The notes under the pieces were generated by a model, which made no database searches, was not told where the DNA came from, and was given only the letters and a program-made list of their open reading frames with translations. From an uncultured Geobacteraceae bacterium (GTDB taxonomy: Bacteria; Desulfobacterota; Desulfuromonadia; Geobacterales; Pseudopelobacteraceae), in NCBI GenBank assembly GCA_903852495.1, contig CAINRC010000139.1, forward strand, positions 1 through 60,141: a stretch of 60,141 nucleotides of DNA. The letters run 5' to 3'. Each line of letters opens with the position of its first letter. Position 1 is the stretch's first letter. Shown here in pieces: positions 33,851 through 44,624 of the stretch. The position numbers and the translations under genes are program-made.

Positions 33851-35116
33851 ATGCGCATTCCAATAGGTCATAAATTCATTATCGGCTTTATCGTAGTAGT
33901 CGCTGCCGTTGCTTTCAGTCCAGGAGCAGTAGCACGACTTGGTTATTCCCCCGAGCTCAGCGGGGTTCTGGGGTATGTGGTTGCTATGACGACCGGGCTA
34001 ATTCTGGGATGGCTGTTTTCAAAAGGTTTTACCGCCAATATTGAAAAACTGGCCGACTCCGCCAAGTCCATCAGCCGTGGCGATCTGACCGGAGAGGTTA
34101 CTATCCGCCCATCCCGGATCCCGGATGAAATCCATGAGCTTGCCTACCTGATTGATCTGATGCTTCAGAATCTGCGTGAGTTGGTCCGGCACATAAAAAA
34201 GACATCCGGGCAGCTCACCGAATCGGCACGTGAAATCAATGCAACCGCCCAGGAAATTAATGCTTCGACGGAGGAAGTTGCCCAGGCTATTGGACAGATT
34301 TCACGCGGCGCAGAAACACAGGCCCGGCTTGTGGATAAGGGTTCTAAAACGATCCGTGAAATGGCTATTTCAATCGAACTGGTTGCCGCACGTGCACGAG
34401 AGACCGCTAAAACGGCACGTGAAACCAGCCTGACGGCCCAGCATGGCGGAGCTCTTGCCAATGATTCCCTAGAACGAATGAAAGAGTTTTTTGAAAAACA
34501 GGAACAGATCGGCCAGCAGTTTGACACGTTTAACGGCAAACTCCAAAAGGTCGGCAAGGTCGCCGATTGTATTGGAGATATTGCCCGCCAGACAAATCTG
34601 CTGGCGATTAATGCTTCCATCGAAGCTGCCAGAGCGGGTGAATACGGCAAAGGTTTTGCGGTAGTTGCAGAAGAGGTGCGCAAACTTGCCGATGGCTCAT
34701 CGCAATCAGCCGCTGACATCGGAGAAATGATCGAAGATCTGCGTGTAGAGAGCCGCAAGGTTCATGAGGTCATATTGGAGAGCTCCCACAGCATAAAAGA
34801 GGGGAAAAAGAATATCGACGTAACCGCCAGCGCTTTTCAGGAGATACTCAAGACTGTTCTCGATACAGAGCGGAAGGCATCCAGTATTGCAGATTTGTCA
34901 TTGATGCAGAAAGAGGGCTCCGCCCGGATGGTTTTGGCGGTTGATGACATTGCCAAGGTGGCCGATGACAATGCCGCGTCAACCGTACAGGTTTCCGCAG
35001 CAACGGGAGAGCAGTTGGCAGCGATGCAGAATATGGCCATTGCAACCAGGGAACTTACCCAGCTTGCAGATGAATTGATGGTTGTTGTGGAGCGCTTCCA
35101 GATCGATAATGGGTGA
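33851..35116 (+). CDS. Methyl-accepting chemotaxis protein without sensor domain
   Basis: 421 residues. Two close membrane spans (about 8-28 and 38-58) leave a periplasmic loop of only about a dozen residues, so no external ligand domain. HAMP follows ([27 protein letters not shown]), then the MCP signalling domain with the conserved hairpin tip [24 protein letters not shown] and [16 protein letters not shown]. It probably senses membrane or cytoplasmic state. It overlaps the following CheW gene. Confidence 0.92.
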   Translation: MRIPIGHKFIIGFIVVVAAVAFSPGAVARLGYSPELSGVLGYVVAMTTGLILGWLFSKGFTANIEKLADSAKSISRGDLTGEVTIRPSRIPDEIHELAYLIDLMLQNLRELVRHIKKTSGQLTESAREINATAQEINASTEEVAQAIGQISRGAETQARLVDKGSKTIREMAISIELVAARARETAKTARETSLTAQHGGALANDSLERMKEFFEKQEQIGQQFDTFNGKLQKVGKVADCIGDIARQTNLLAINASIEAARAGEYGKGFAVVAEEVRKLADGSSQSAADIGEMIEDLRVESRKVHEVILESSHSIKEGKKNIDVTASAFQEILKTVLDTERKASSIADLSLMQKEGSARMVLAVDDIAKVADDNAASTVQVSAATGEQLAAMQNMAIATRELTQLADELMVVVERFQIDNG

Positions 35117-35564
35117 AGCGCCGGCCATGACTGACAATATCGGAAAATTTCTTGTTTTTTCTCTCCAGGGTCAGCGTTACGGGCTTGATCTGGCAAAAGT
35201 TGCCGAGGTTGGCGACTCACCGCGCATATCAGCCATACCGCTTGTGCCGGCCTGTTACAGTGGTGCTCTCAATTTTAACGGTGATATTGTCGCAGTAATA
35301 GACCTGGCTCTATTGCTTGGACTTACCGGAAATGAGCGCCCAGGAAAAATTGTTGTACTCCACCGCGAAGTTTCGTCATTGGCTTTTCTTGTTGAAATGG
35401 TGATCAGGATTGCTGCGGAGAACGAACTGACCCATCGTATGCCGTCCGATAACGCATTTGCCGCTGCTACTCTGTGGTTGCCTGATGGCGATGTGACCCT
35501 GCTTGATCTTGAAGCAATTATTCATGAAGCCGAAAACATCATCAAGCCCCCCAAAATCACATAA
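35109..35564 (+). CDS. CheW-like adaptor protein
   Basis: About 151 residues from the ATG at 35109, which overlaps the MCP stop by 8 nt; an ATG at 35127 is an equal alternative. CheW pattern: [60 protein letters not shown], and a C-terminal LLDLEAII. It links the receptor to a CheA kinase encoded elsewhere. An MCP-CheW pair alone suggests a dedicated receptor module feeding a common pathway. Confidence 0.87.
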   Translation: MGEAPAMTDNIGKFLVFSLQGQRYGLDLAKVAEVGDSPRISAIPLVPACYSGALNFNGDIVAVIDLALLLGLTGNERPGKIVVLHREVSSLAFLVEMVIRIAAENELTHRMPSDNAFAAATLWLPDGDVTLLDLEAIIHEAENIIKPPKIT

Positions 35565-35589
35565 TATTTTCCTATATCGAAAAAAATAC

Positions 35590-35617
35590 TTGACTCCCTC
35601 AATTATTTGCGTATATT
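35590..35617 (+). promoter_or_regulatory. Sigma-70 promoter of the small lipoprotein
   Basis: TTGACT (35590-35595), 16-bp spacer, TATATT (35612-35617), about 70 bp before the lipoprotein ATG. Confidence 0.55.
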
Positions 35618-35688
35618 TCAAGGCCGATTTAGAAACCATGCGCATTGCGTTCAAATGGTAATTACAAAAAAGAAAAGAGGAAACACAC

Positions 35689-35874
35689 ATGAAAAAGCTG
35701 ATCTCTCTGACCCTGGTACTCGCACTTGCTACTGTTTTTGCTGCTGGCTGCAAGAAAAAAGAAGAAGCTCCTGCTCCTGCTCCTGCTGTTGAGGCACCGA
35801 AGCCTGTTCAGGCTCCTATGTCTGCAAAAGCTGGCGCTGCTCCTGCTGCTGCTCCTGCTGCAGAAAAGAAATAA
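35689..35874 (+). CDS. Small Ala/Pro-rich lipoprotein
   Basis: 61 residues. Lipoprotein signal: MKKLISLTLVLALATVFAAGC, with the lipobox AAGC (Cys at 21), then a Lys run and an Ala-Pro-rich tail with repeated PAPA-type units. AGAGGA precedes the ATG, with its own promoter and a strong terminator. It may be an abundant outer- or inner-membrane-anchored spacer protein; no enzymatic domain. Confidence 0.8.
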   Translation: MKKLISLTLVLALATVFAAGCKKKEEAPAPAPAVEAPKPVQAPMSAKAGAAPAAAPAAEKK

Positions 35875-35901
35875 TTATTTCCCCATCAGGGGAAGTGCAC
35901 T

Positions 35902-35937
35902 AAAGCCTGCAGGGCCAACGCCTTGCAGGCTTTTTTT
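35902..35937 (+). terminator. Rho-independent terminator after the lipoprotein
   Basis: AGCCTGCA/TGCAGGCT stem (35904-35911, 35924-35931) followed by a T-run to 35937. Confidence 0.85.
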
Positions 35938-35957
35938 ATGCACAACCGGAGAACCCC

Positions 35958-36293
35958 ATGCACGAAATGGCCATAACCCAGGGGATCATTGACCTCTGCC
36001 TTGAACATGCGGTCGGTCGCCGGATCCATTCAATCGACGTTGAAATTGGAGAGTTAAGCAGCGTTGTTCCGGAAGCCGTTGAATTCTGTTTCGAAGCGTG
36101 CAGCCGGGATACGCTGCTGGAAGGTGCCCGGCTAGTGATCAGCCGCGTCCCCGGCAAAGGACTGTGCATGGACTGTAGACTTGAAACACCGTTGTCTGAG
36201 CTGTACGGCGCCTGTGGTCACTGCGGGAGCAACCGGGTGACAGTCGTGGCGGGGGAGGAACTGCGGGTACGGGAAATAGAAGTTGACGATTAA
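35958..36293 (+). CDS. hypA: HypA, hydrogenase nickel incorporation protein
   Basis: 111 residues. MHEMAITQGIIDLC is the classic start with the nickel-binding MHE motif. VEIGELSSVVPEAVEFCFEACSR is the conserved second block. The zinc-binding Cys pairs are CMDC and CGHC (about residues 70-90). HypA hands nickel to NiFe-hydrogenase or urease with HypB. It stands alone here, without hypB or hydrogenase structural genes. Confidence 0.95.
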   Translation: MHEMAITQGIIDLCLEHAVGRRIHSIDVEIGELSSVVPEAVEFCFEACSRDTLLEGARLVISRVPGKGLCMDCRLETPLSELYGACGHCGSNRVTVVAGEELRVREIEVDD

Positions 36294-36325
36294 AAAAGGG
36301 CACTGCTGACGCAGTGCCCTTTTTT
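36292..36325. terminator. Bidirectional terminator between hypA and pckG
   Basis: GGGCACTGC-TGAC-GCAGTGCCC (36298-36319) with an A-run before and a T-run after, so it ends both convergent genes. Confidence 0.85.
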
Positions 36326-36356
36326 GTTCAGATGTTACATTGAACGGATAACAGCT

Positions 36357-38195
36357 CTATTCCGCCTTGGGGTGGAACTGCTCCCAGTGCTCTGGTGAGC
36401 GCCAGAGTCCGGACAGAATGAGCTGGCGGATGTGCAAAAACTCCTTGGGCAGCCGATCGTACATTTTGACGAACAGTTCCTCGTGGGAAACAATTTCTTC
36501 TTTCCAGACGTCACGGTCAACCGAAGTCAGCTCATAGAACTGCTCACGGGTAACACTGTCAAGACCGGTCCAGTCAAGATCCTCATAACGCGGCATCCAT
36601 CCGAGAGGACTTTCCACTGCGGCTGCGTTGCCGTTGCACCGTTCCACAACCCATTTCAGGATGCGCATATTTTCGCCGTATCCCGGCCAGAGGAAGTTGC
36701 CATTAGCATCCTTGCGGAACCAGTTTACGCTGAAAATACGCGGTGGTGTCGGAGTAGTACGGCCGACCTGCAGCCAGTGGGCAAAGTAATCGGCGACGTG
36801 ATAACCGCAGAACGGCAGCATGGCGAACGGGTCGCGGCGAACAGTCCCAACTGCGCCGGTTGCTGCAGCCGTTGTTTCTGATCCCATGGTAGCAGCCAGG
36901 TAGACACCAAAGCTCCAGTTGAAGGATTGGTACACCAGCGGGATAACACTGTTGCGGCGGCCGCCGAAGATAAAGGCCGCCATCGGTACACCTTTGGGGT
37001 TTTCCCATTCCGGGTCGATTGACGGACACTGCCCGGCCGGTGAGGTGAAGCGTGAGTTCGGATGCGCTGCATTTCTACCGCAGTCAGGAGTCCAGTGATT
37101 GCCCTGCCAGTCCGTCAGGACAGGTGGCCTGGCATCGGTCATTCCTTCCCACCACACATCGCCGTCCGGCGTCAAAGCAACGTTGGTGAAAATTGAATTG
37201 GACGCACAGGAGGCCATGGCGTTCGGGTTCGTTTTATCGGAGGTGCCGGGAGCGACGCCGAAGAAGCCGTATTCCGGGTTGATCGCATAAAGCCGGCCGT
37301 CATTACCCGGTTTGATCCAGGCGATGTCATCCCCAACGGTGGTTATTTTCCAGCCGCTTTTGTTGAAACTTTCCGGCGGAACCAGCATTGCCAGGTTGGT
37401 CTTGCCGCAGGCGCTCGGGAATGCGGCACCCAGATAGGTTTTTTCACCCTTCGGCGATTCGATGCCGAGGATCAGCATATGTTCAGCCAGCCACCCCTCA
37501 TCTTTTGCGATCTTGGAAGCGATCCTCAGTGCCAGACATTTCTTGCCGAGCAGTGCATTGCCGCCGTAGCCGCTGCCGTACGACCAGATGGAACGTTCTT
37601 CCGGAAAGTGGACAATGTATTTTTCCTTATTGCAGGGCCATGGCACGTCTTTCTGGCCCGGCTCCAACGGGGCGCCGATCGAGTGCAGACAGGGGACAAA
37701 ATCACCATTGCCGAGCACGTTGACAACAGCCTTACCCATACGGGTCATGATGCGCATATTGACAACAACGTAGGGGGAGTCAGAGATTTCAACGCCGATT
37801 TTGGCAATTGGCGAGCCGAGCGGACCCATGCTGAATGGAATAACGTACATGGTACGGCCGCGCATACACCCCTTGAAAAGTTTGTTCAGTGTGTCCTTCA
37901 TCTCTTTCGGATGCATCCAGTTATTGGTCGGGCCGGCGTCCTGCTTGGAGATACTGCAAATAAACGTACGGTCTTCCACTCGCGCCACATCACCCGGATC
38001 AGACCACGCCAGATAACTGTTGGGGCGTTTTTCCTGGTTCAGTTTTTTGAAGGTGCCGCTCTCTACCAGCTGATTACAGAGAGACTCATATTCCTCCTGC
38101 GAGCCATCACACCAATGGATCGTTTCAGGTCCGCACAATGCCGCAACTTCCGCCACCCATTTGATCAACTGCTCGTTTTTTACTTCGTAACTCAT
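36357..38195 (-). CDS. pckG: Phosphoenolpyruvate carboxykinase (GTP)
   Basis: 612 residues from the ATG at 38195 (GGGGAGG upstream). The GTP-type signature [12 protein letters not shown] holds the P-loop and catalytic Cys; [10 protein letters not shown] supplies the metal site, and [13 protein letters not shown] and FIFGGRRN are further conserved blocks. It converts oxaloacetate and GTP to PEP, CO2 and GDP. Monocistronic; the upstream 38196-38377 region has no other gene. Confidence 0.96.
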   Translation of the reverse strand: MSYEVKNEQLIKWVAEVAALCGPETIHWCDGSQEEYESLCNQLVESGTFKKLNQEKRPNSYLAWSDPGDVARVEDRTFICSISKQDAGPTNNWMHPKEMKDTLNKLFKGCMRGRTMYVIPFSMGPLGSPIAKIGVEISDSPYVVVNMRIMTRMGKAVVNVLGNGDFVPCLHSIGAPLEPGQKDVPWPCNKEKYIVHFPEERSIWSYGSGYGGNALLGKKCLALRIASKIAKDEGWLAEHMLILGIESPKGEKTYLGAAFPSACGKTNLAMLVPPESFNKSGWKITTVGDDIAWIKPGNDGRLYAINPEYGFFGVAPGTSDKTNPNAMASCASNSIFTNVALTPDGDVWWEGMTDARPPVLTDWQGNHWTPDCGRNAAHPNSRFTSPAGQCPSIDPEWENPKGVPMAAFIFGGRRNSVIPLVYQSFNWSFGVYLAATMGSETTAAATGAVGTVRRDPFAMLPFCGYHVADYFAHWLQVGRTTPTPPRIFSVNWFRKDANGNFLWPGYGENMRILKWVVERCNGNAAAVESPLGWMPRYEDLDWTGLDSVTREQFYELTSVDRDVWKEEIVSHEELFVKMYDRLPKEFLHIRQLILSGLWRSPEHWEQFHPKAE

Positions 38196-38377
38196 GTCGC
38201 CTCCCCTAGTTGAGGTATTGAAATTTAGTATTGATTGAATAACACACTGATCGCTAAAAAAAAAGCTCTTATATAGCGCAGTATACAAAATTCTTTTTAT
38301 ATAGGCAGGCTGGAGAACTGGGTGGCTGAGCGGGTTTATCTCTGTGTTGTGCCTGCGGACTCAATTTTAGGCACAAT

Positions 38378-38410
38378 AAAACCGGATAGCTGACATGGCG
38401 TATCCGGTTT
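38378..38410 (-). terminator. Terminator of the etfBA/EMO cluster
   Basis: AAACCGGATA/TATCCGGTTT stem, reading TTTTATT on the minus strand after the second arm. A second pair, GTGCCT/AGGCAC, lies at 38350-38375. Confidence 0.8.
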
Positions 38411-38464
38411 CACTTGAAAATATTTCACATCAAAAGGGATTGTGCTCCTGCGGTCAGCCGGGTA

Positions 38465-40462
38465 TCAGCGCAGAACTGCCTCGGCCATCACCTCGGCAAC
38501 ATCTCGCACCTGAACGTTGTCAGCCTTGACATCTTTGAGCCCATCTTCAAACATGGTCATACAGTACGGGCAGGAAACACAGATTGTGTCCGGCTTCTGC
38601 TCAAGTGCCTCGTTAACGCGCGTCAAATTGATTCGCTCGCCAACATGCTCTTCCATCCACATTCTGCCGCCGCCGGCACCGCAACAGAAAGCGTTGTTCC
38701 GGTTGCGCTCCATTTCAGCCGGGGCCGCGCCGATAGCTGCCGCTATCACTTCCCGTGGGGCATCGTACACATCATTATGTCTTCCCAGATAGCAGGAGTC
38801 GTGGAACACCGTCGTCCCCATCCCTTCAGCCGTCTTGTTCATGACGAGCGCGCCATCCTGTACCAGGTTTCTCAGCAACTCACTATGGTGGATAACTTCC
38901 AGTTCAAGACCATACTGGCGATAATCGTTTTTCAGGGTTGAAAAACAGTGCGGGCACTGGGTCACAACTTTTTTTACGCCCCGCTCCTTGAACATGGCCA
39001 CATTTTCCCGGGCCATCTTGTCAAAAACAAACTCGTTACCCAACCGGCGGACACTGTCACCGCAACACTTCTCATCCTTGCCGAGGATCCCCCATGAGAT
39101 GCCCGCCTTATCCAGAAGCTGTGCCATGGCAACACTGACATGCTTGTTGCGGGAATCAAAGGAGCCGGCACAGCCGACATAAAACAGGTATTCCATCGTT
39201 TCCCCGTCAAAGGGCTTAACGTCAAGCTGGCTGCACCACTTGGTCCGTTCCGACGGTGCAATACCCCAGGGATTACTCCGCCCTTCCATATTTTCAAACA
39301 GGTTCAGCAGCTCTTCCGGAAACTTTGCTTCTGTTTCAACGAGGTGGCGACGTAACTGGATAATTTTCGGCATCTGTTCGATAAAAACGGGGCAGGCCTC
39401 CATACAGGCGCCGCAGGTGGTGCAGGACCAGATTGATTCCTCTGACACACTCCCTTCGCCCTTTTCGCCAATAAGCGGGTTCTGGGGAGATCCGCCTTTC
39501 TTGAGGGCGGAACCGTTCTCCAGAAGATTAACCTTGATATCGTGAATTACAGCACGCGGGTTGAGCGGTTTCCCGGTGATGCTGGCAGGACAGACGTTCT
39601 GGCAGCGGCCGCACTCTGTGCAGGAGAATGAATCCAGCAGGTCTTTCCAGCTGTAGTGGTCCACACGGTCAACGCCAAATGTATTGCCAACGGAGAATTC
39701 CTCCCTCGGCACGGTATTAGGCTTTTCCAGCCGGCGGAAAAAACAGTTCGGGATGGCGGTCAGAATGTGCATATGCTTGCTGTTCGGCAAATAACAGATA
39801 AAGGCAAACAGCGCCAGGGCGTGGGCCCACCAGGCAGCCCCATGGATTGTCTCCAGTTGCAGCGGGGGCAGCTGGCCGGCCAGCAGGCCGGCCACCGGCA
39901 TGATCTTCCGGGCGGTATGCAGAAACGACGCCGGATCGGCATTGGATCGCAGCATGATCGCCGCCAGCTCCGAGGCATTGAGGGTAAAAGAGGCCAGCAT
40001 CAATATGGCGATAAGCCCGAGGATAGCGAAAGCTTCCAGAGTTCGCGCCTCCGGATAGGGGGGGGCAACGAGCCGTCTCACCGCCGCCACAGTCACGGCA
40101 ATCAGAGCCAACAGGGAGGCAATGTCGATCATGAAGGCAAGCGGCACATACAGCTCAAAGGGGAGCCTGATGAGCTTGATCGTATGGGGGAAAAGTCCGT
40201 TCAGAATGAACTCGCTGTTTGCCACCATCAGTATCAGAAACGACCAGAAGATAATGAAGTGATTTATGCCGAACGGCTTTGCTACAACCCGTTTCTGGCC
40301 AAAGGCATACAGCAGCATCTCCCCGAAACGGGTTCCGATGTTGTCGAAACGGTCTTCCGCTTTGCCAAGCGAAATCAGGCTGAGCCGTTTCCAGCATCCC
40401 CAGGCAAAGACCGCCAGCGAAACAAGCAGGAGCGTTGCAAATACAGTTTGGTTGGGCGTCAT
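38465..40462 (-). CDS. Membrane ETF:menaquinone oxidoreductase-like FeS/CCG protein
   Basis: 665 residues from the ATG at 40462 (GAGG 8 nt upstream). The N-terminal 230 residues have about five or six membrane spans resembling heme-b-binding NarI/DsrM domains. Two 4Fe-4S clusters follow (CTECGRCQNVCP and CTTCGACMEACP), then two CCG domains (CCGDS near 470, CCGAGGGRMW near 610). This layout matches the EMO-type enzymes that pass electrons from EtfAB to menaquinone in syntrophic and Geobacter-like anaerobes. It directly follows etfBA. Confidence 0.88.
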   Translation of the reverse strand: MTPNQTVFATLLLVSLAVFAWGCWKRLSLISLGKAEDRFDNIGTRFGEMLLYAFGQKRVVAKPFGINHFIIFWSFLILMVANSEFILNGLFPHTIKLIRLPFELYVPLAFMIDIASLLALIAVTVAAVRRLVAPPYPEARTLEAFAILGLIAILMLASFTLNASELAAIMLRSNADPASFLHTARKIMPVAGLLAGQLPPLQLETIHGAAWWAHALALFAFICYLPNSKHMHILTAIPNCFFRRLEKPNTVPREEFSVGNTFGVDRVDHYSWKDLLDSFSCTECGRCQNVCPASITGKPLNPRAVIHDIKVNLLENGSALKKGGSPQNPLIGEKGEGSVSEESIWSCTTCGACMEACPVFIEQMPKIIQLRRHLVETEAKFPEELLNLFENMEGRSNPWGIAPSERTKWCSQLDVKPFDGETMEYLFYVGCAGSFDSRNKHVSVAMAQLLDKAGISWGILGKDEKCCGDSVRRLGNEFVFDKMARENVAMFKERGVKKVVTQCPHCFSTLKNDYRQYGLELEVIHHSELLRNLVQDGALVMNKTAEGMGTTVFHDSCYLGRHNDVYDAPREVIAAAIGAAPAEMERNRNNAFCCGAGGGRMWMEEHVGERINLTRVNEALEQKPDTICVSCPYCMTMFEDGLKDVKADNVQVRDVAEVMAEAVLR

Positions 40463-40588
40463 TTCAAAAACCTCAATTTTCACCGGTGAGATACGGAGGA
40501 AAAACCGTCATTACCTGCAGACAGCAAACGCTGAACGAGTTTGAGGATGTAACCGTTTTTCCGGCGTTGGCCGTGTCTTCGTGGTGGA

Positions 40589-41917
40589 TTATGTATTTTT
40601 TTGTTTCAATTCCCGGATTTTCGCGGTAATCGCCGGTACGATCTGGAACAGGTCACCAACGATGCCGTAGGTGGCCACCTCGAATATAGGGGCGCTGCTG
40701 TCGCGGTTGATGGCTATAACCATATCGGAATCCTGCATGCCTACCAGGTGCTGGATCGCTCCGGAAATGCCGCAGGCGATATAAATTTTCGGGCGTACCG
40801 TCTTGCCGGTCTGGCCGACCTGGCGGTCACCCGGCATCCATCCGGCATCCACCGCACTGCGGGAAGCACCTACCACCCCGCCAAGTTCATCAGCCAGTTC
40901 CTGCAGCAGGGCAAAATTCTCCGGCGCCATCATACCGCGGCCTCCGGAAACAATGAACTCGGCACCGGTGATGTCAACGGCGCTTTTGCTGTGCGAATCA
41001 CGAATGATTTCGATGACTTTGGTGAAAATACTTTCTTCCGGAACAGTGAACGGGTCACGGACGATTATGCCCTCTGCCCCTGCGACCCGCTCCGGCATCG
41101 GCATGACATTGGGACGTACGGTGGACATCTGGGGACGGTATTTGTCGCACATAATGGTCGCCATGATATTCCCGCCGAACGCGGGGCGGGTCTGCATCAG
41201 ATTCCGCTTGTCATCAATGGCAAGGCCGGTACAGTCGGCGGTGAGGCCGGTTGCCACTCTAGTGGCAATCGCTCCGGCAAGGTCACGCCCCATGCCGGTG
41301 GCACCCATGAGAATGATCTCCGGCTTGTATTTTTCAATCAGGTGACAGCACCCCTCCACATACGCTTCAGTGCGGTAATGCTTATAAACCGGGGCATCAA
41401 GCAGATAAACCTTGGTGGCGCCATGGGCAAATGCTTCGCCGCACAGGTGTTCGACATTTTCGCCGAGCACCACGGCACAGAGCTCTACTCCCAACGTAGC
41501 TGCCAGACCGGCTCCGACACCGAGCAGCTCCCAGGATACCTTGGCAACCTCTCCCTCTGTTTGTTCTACAAAAACCCAAACGCCGCGATATTCAGCAAGT
41601 TTCCGGGCAAGAACAGCACCCTCTTCATCCTGCTCCTCAACAACAACAGCTCCTCCGGCCGCAGCGGCCAGTTCGGCGAGGATTTTCAGTTCCGCCTCGG
41701 TGAAATACATCTCCAGGGCAACCGCCGGGCAGATCTTGATGCATTTCTGACAGCCGATACACTTGGCCGTTTCAACGATCGGCTCACCGGTTTCAGTCAT
41801 CTCGATGCAGTTAACCGGACAGGAGCTTTGGCAGCGTGCGCCGCAGGCGATGCACTTCCCGTCCAGCAGGCGGGCAACGCCCCGGGGTTTCTTCGGTTTT
41901 GGTTTGGAATCGGTCAT
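40589..41917 (-). CDS. etfA: Electron transfer flavoprotein alpha subunit with ferredoxin domain
   Basis: 442 residues. The first 80 residues carry a two-cluster ferredoxin-like insert (CIACGARCQSSCPVNC and CIGCQKCIKICP) ahead of the usual EtfA. The FAD-binding domain is seen in the C-terminus (EFIVSGGRGM, SRSAVDAGWMP, QTGKTVRPKIYIACGISGAIQHL, INRDSSAPIFEVATYGIVGDL). The N-terminal overlap with etfB is ATGA. EtfAB collects electrons from acyl-CoA dehydrogenases; the extra clusters suggest an additional electron route, as in benzoate/fatty-acid oxidisers. Confidence 0.94.
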   Translation of the reverse strand: MTDSKPKPKKPRGVARLLDGKCIACGARCQSSCPVNCIEMTETGEPIVETAKCIGCQKCIKICPAVALEMYFTEAELKILAELAAAAGGAVVVEEQDEEGAVLARKLAEYRGVWVFVEQTEGEVAKVSWELLGVGAGLAATLGVELCAVVLGENVEHLCGEAFAHGATKVYLLDAPVYKHYRTEAYVEGCCHLIEKYKPEIILMGATGMGRDLAGAIATRVATGLTADCTGLAIDDKRNLMQTRPAFGGNIMATIMCDKYRPQMSTVRPNVMPMPERVAGAEGIIVRDPFTVPEESIFTKVIEIIRDSHSKSAVDITGAEFIVSGGRGMMAPENFALLQELADELGGVVGASRSAVDAGWMPGDRQVGQTGKTVRPKIYIACGISGAIQHLVGMQDSDMVIAINRDSSAPIFEVATYGIVGDLFQIVPAITAKIRELKQKNT

Positions 41918-42729
41918 AGCGGTAACATATCCTTCGCCATCAGTTTGTCTATCAACAGCGCTGCCGTCCCTGTCGGATCGGCGTAGCCGTCACCAATGAT
42001 CTCCCCTTTGTCGCGTTCCGGAGAAAATATTTTTGATACCCAGGTGGGGGAACCTTTCAGGCCGATTTTCTGTTCATCCAACCCCAGGACTTTGTTATTC
42101 CACACTTCGACAATCGCTTCAGCCGCTTCAAGCCGCATCTGCACCTTGGGATAGCGCGGCCTGTTCAGTTCCCGAACGACGGTAAGCATGGCCGGCAGCG
42201 GAGCTTCCACAATCTCGTGACGCCCCTCCAGCTTGCGGCTGACGCGGATTTTTTTGGCCGCAAAGTCAAGGTTGATTATTTTGTCCACCAGGGTTAACTG
42301 GCGATAGTCAAGACGACTGGCGATCCCCGGTCCTACCTGGGCGGTATCACCGTCAATCGTCTGCTTACCGCACAGCACCAGACCGACCTCACCCACTTCC
42401 GCGTTCAACTTACTGATGGCGGCGGCCAGAACATTGCTGGTTGCCAGGGTGTCGGCACCGCCAAAGACCCGGTCAGACAGCAGGATGGCGTGATCAACAC
42501 CCAGCGCAAGCGCTTTCTTTAACGTCCCCTCCGCATTGGGAGGCCCCATGGAAATAGCAGCAACCGTGCAGCCGAAACGGTCTTTCAGGCGCAGAGCCTC
42601 TTCCAGGGCATGGGTGTCATACGGGTTGACGATAAAGGGGATGCCATCACGGACCAGAGTGTTGGTGACCGGATCAATCTGAACCTGGGTTGTATCCGGG
42701 ACCTGTTTGATGCAGACGACTATCAGCAT
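41914..42729 (-). CDS. etfB: Electron transfer flavoprotein beta subunit
   Basis: 271 residues. MLIVVCIKQVPDTTQVQIDP start, PFIVNPYDTHALEEALRLKD and GKQTIDGDTAQVGPGIASRL are standard EtfB blocks (AMP or FAD binding). GGAGT lies 5 nt before the ATG. First gene of the etfB-etfA-EMO cluster. A TATAAT-like -10 is present on the minus strand at 42898-42903. Confidence 0.95.
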   Translation of the reverse strand: MLIVVCIKQVPDTTQVQIDPVTNTLVRDGIPFIVNPYDTHALEEALRLKDRFGCTVAAISMGPPNAEGTLKKALALGVDHAILLSDRVFGGADTLATSNVLAAAISKLNAEVGEVGLVLCGKQTIDGDTAQVGPGIASRLDYRQLTLVDKIINLDFAAKKIRVSRKLEGRHEIVEAPLPAMLTVVRELNRPRYPKVQMRLEAAEAIVEVWNNKVLGLDEQKIGLKGSPTWVSKIFSPERDKGEIIGDGYADPTGTAALLIDKLMAKDMLPL

Positions 42730-42961
42730 GAACTGACTCCTGCAGGCTTATTTACAGCGAATTTCAAGTACTTTATTCGGGAAACGGTCATATCCGACGT
42801 GGCAGCGGAAGGTTTTTCAGGCTGCACCTTGGCGTAAATGTCAACTTCATACGTTCAGTGACGTCTCTTACATCAAAACAATGGCAAGATGCAAGCTATT
42901 ATACTGCCACAAAAGGTATTTAAGCAGTATGAAAATTTCGTGGCCGGTATTTTGTATACAA

Positions 42962-42992
42962 TAAAAGCCCGCCCGACTTTGTCGGGCGGGCT
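42962..42992 (-). terminator. Terminator of gltBD
   Basis: AGCCCGCCCGAC-TTT-GTCGGGCGGGCT (42966-42992), followed on the minus strand by TTTTAT. About 65 bp past the gltD stop. Confidence 0.85.
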
Positions 42993-43056
42993 TCGTCGCC
43001 TCACATGCTACTTATTTGAGCGGTAACCGGCCTTGCCGGAGCTGTCCATAACTCCC

Positions 43057-44538
43057 TTACGGCAGTTCGCTGGTTCCCATCAGGTACCGGTCGCATTCAC
43101 GAGCCGCCCCGCGTCCTTCGTTAAAGGCCCATACCACAAGACTCTGGCCGCGACGGCAGTCACCGGCGGCAAAAACACCCGGGATGCTGGTGCTGTATGT
43201 TCCAAATTCAGCCTTAATGTTACTGCGTGGATCCCGTGCAAGCCCGAGGGAGTCGATGAGCGGCTGCTCCGGCCCCAGGAAACCCATGGCCAGCAGCACC
43301 AGTTGCGCGGGACGCACCTGTTCGGTACCGGGAACCGGACGTGGGATAAACTGCCCCTTGTCATTCTTTTCCCAGACAACTTCAACCGTATGAACAGCGG
43401 CAACCGCTCCGTCCCCATCCCCCTCAAACCGTGTGGCGGTGGTCAGGAAAACACGAGGATCGGCTCCGAATTTAGCGGCGGCTTCTTCCTGGCCATAATC
43501 CACCTTGTGGGTTTTGGGCCACTCAGGCCAGGGGTTATCAGCGGCACGCTCGTCCGGCGAGCGGGGCATAATTTCCAACTGGGTGACACTGGTGCAGCCA
43601 TGACGAAGCGAAGTGCCGGCGCAGTCGGTCCCGGTATCACCCCCCCCGATAATAATTACATCTTTCCCCTTGGCGGAGATGAAATCATCCGTGCCGTTCA
43701 GAAGCGCTTTCGTGTTGGCCGTCAGAAATTCCATGGCAAAATGGATTCCTTTCAGACTGCGCCCTTCAATGGGGAGATCGCGCGGCAGGGTCGCCCCGGT
43801 CGTCACCACCACCGCATCAAATTTGCGGCGTAATTTCGCGGTCGGGAGGCTTTCCCCCCCCACTTCAGTATTACAGACAAAGGTGATCCCTTCGGCTTCC
43901 ATAAGCTTGATGCGACGCAGCAGCACCTGACGCTTGTCCAGCTTCATGTTGGGGATACCGTACATGAGGAGGCCGCCCGGCAGATCGGCCCGTTCATAGA
44001 CCGTCACGCTGTGACCGGCCTTGTTCAACTGGGCAGCGGCCGAAAGTCCTGCAGGGCCGGAACCGACCACGGCAACTTTTTTCCCGGTGCGGACGGCAGG
44101 AGGAGCCGGCACGATCCACCCTTCTTCAAAACCGCGCTCGATAATACTGACTTCGATATTCTTTATGGTCACAGCCGGATCGATACTCGACAGCGTGCAG
44201 GACCCTTCGCACGGAGCCGGGCAGACCCGCCCGGTGAACTCCGGGAAGTTATTGGTTTTCAGCAGTCTGTCCAGCGCCTGATGCCACAGGCCGCGATACA
44301 CCAGGTCATTCCACTCCGGAATCAGATTGTTGATCGGGCAGCCGCTGGCCATGCCGCTGATCAGCACCCCGCTGTGACAGAACGGAACTCCGCAGTCCAT
44401 GCAGCGGGCACCCTGGGTGCGCAACTGATCAACCGGCATATGCAGATGGAATTCGTCCCAATCGTTAATACGCTCCAGCGGCGGCCGATCAGCCGGCACT
44501 TCGCGAATATATTCCATAAATCCAGTAGGTTTTCCCAT
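43057..44538 (-). CDS. gltD: Glutamate synthase small (beta) subunit
   Basis: 493 residues. [12 protein letters not shown] and [13 protein letters not shown] form the 4Fe-4S-binding N-terminus, [11 protein letters not shown] the next Cys set. The FAD fold [18 protein letters not shown] (about 155) and the NADPH fold [12 protein letters not shown] (about 290) follow. It feeds electrons from NADPH to GltB. Start preceded by AGGGAAC; lies 86 bp after gltB in the same operon. Confidence 0.96.
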   Translation of the reverse strand: MGKPTGFMEYIREVPADRPPLERINDWDEFHLHMPVDQLRTQGARCMDCGVPFCHSGVLISGMASGCPINNLIPEWNDLVYRGLWHQALDRLLKTNNFPEFTGRVCPAPCEGSCTLSSIDPAVTIKNIEVSIIERGFEEGWIVPAPPAVRTGKKVAVVGSGPAGLSAAAQLNKAGHSVTVYERADLPGGLLMYGIPNMKLDKRQVLLRRIKLMEAEGITFVCNTEVGGESLPTAKLRRKFDAVVVTTGATLPRDLPIEGRSLKGIHFAMEFLTANTKALLNGTDDFISAKGKDVIIIGGGDTGTDCAGTSLRHGCTSVTQLEIMPRSPDERAADNPWPEWPKTHKVDYGQEEAAAKFGADPRVFLTTATRFEGDGDGAVAAVHTVEVVWEKNDKGQFIPRPVPGTEQVRPAQLVLLAMGFLGPEQPLIDSLGLARDPRSNIKAEFGTYSTSIPGVFAAGDCRRGQSLVVWAFNEGRGAARECDRYLMGTSELP

Positions 44539-44624
44539 AAGTCAGTTCCCTGTATCTGCTGTCTTTAGTAGTAGTAAGGCCCGCTTCCACACCGCTTCGA
44601 GTGGGAAGTGAGAGGGGTATCGGT

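Noticed and set aside
40601-41986. Long reading frame (about 460 codons) on the plus strand opposite etfA
   Set aside because: It lies fully antisense to etfA, has no ribosome site or recognisable domain, and arises from the codon bias of the real gene.
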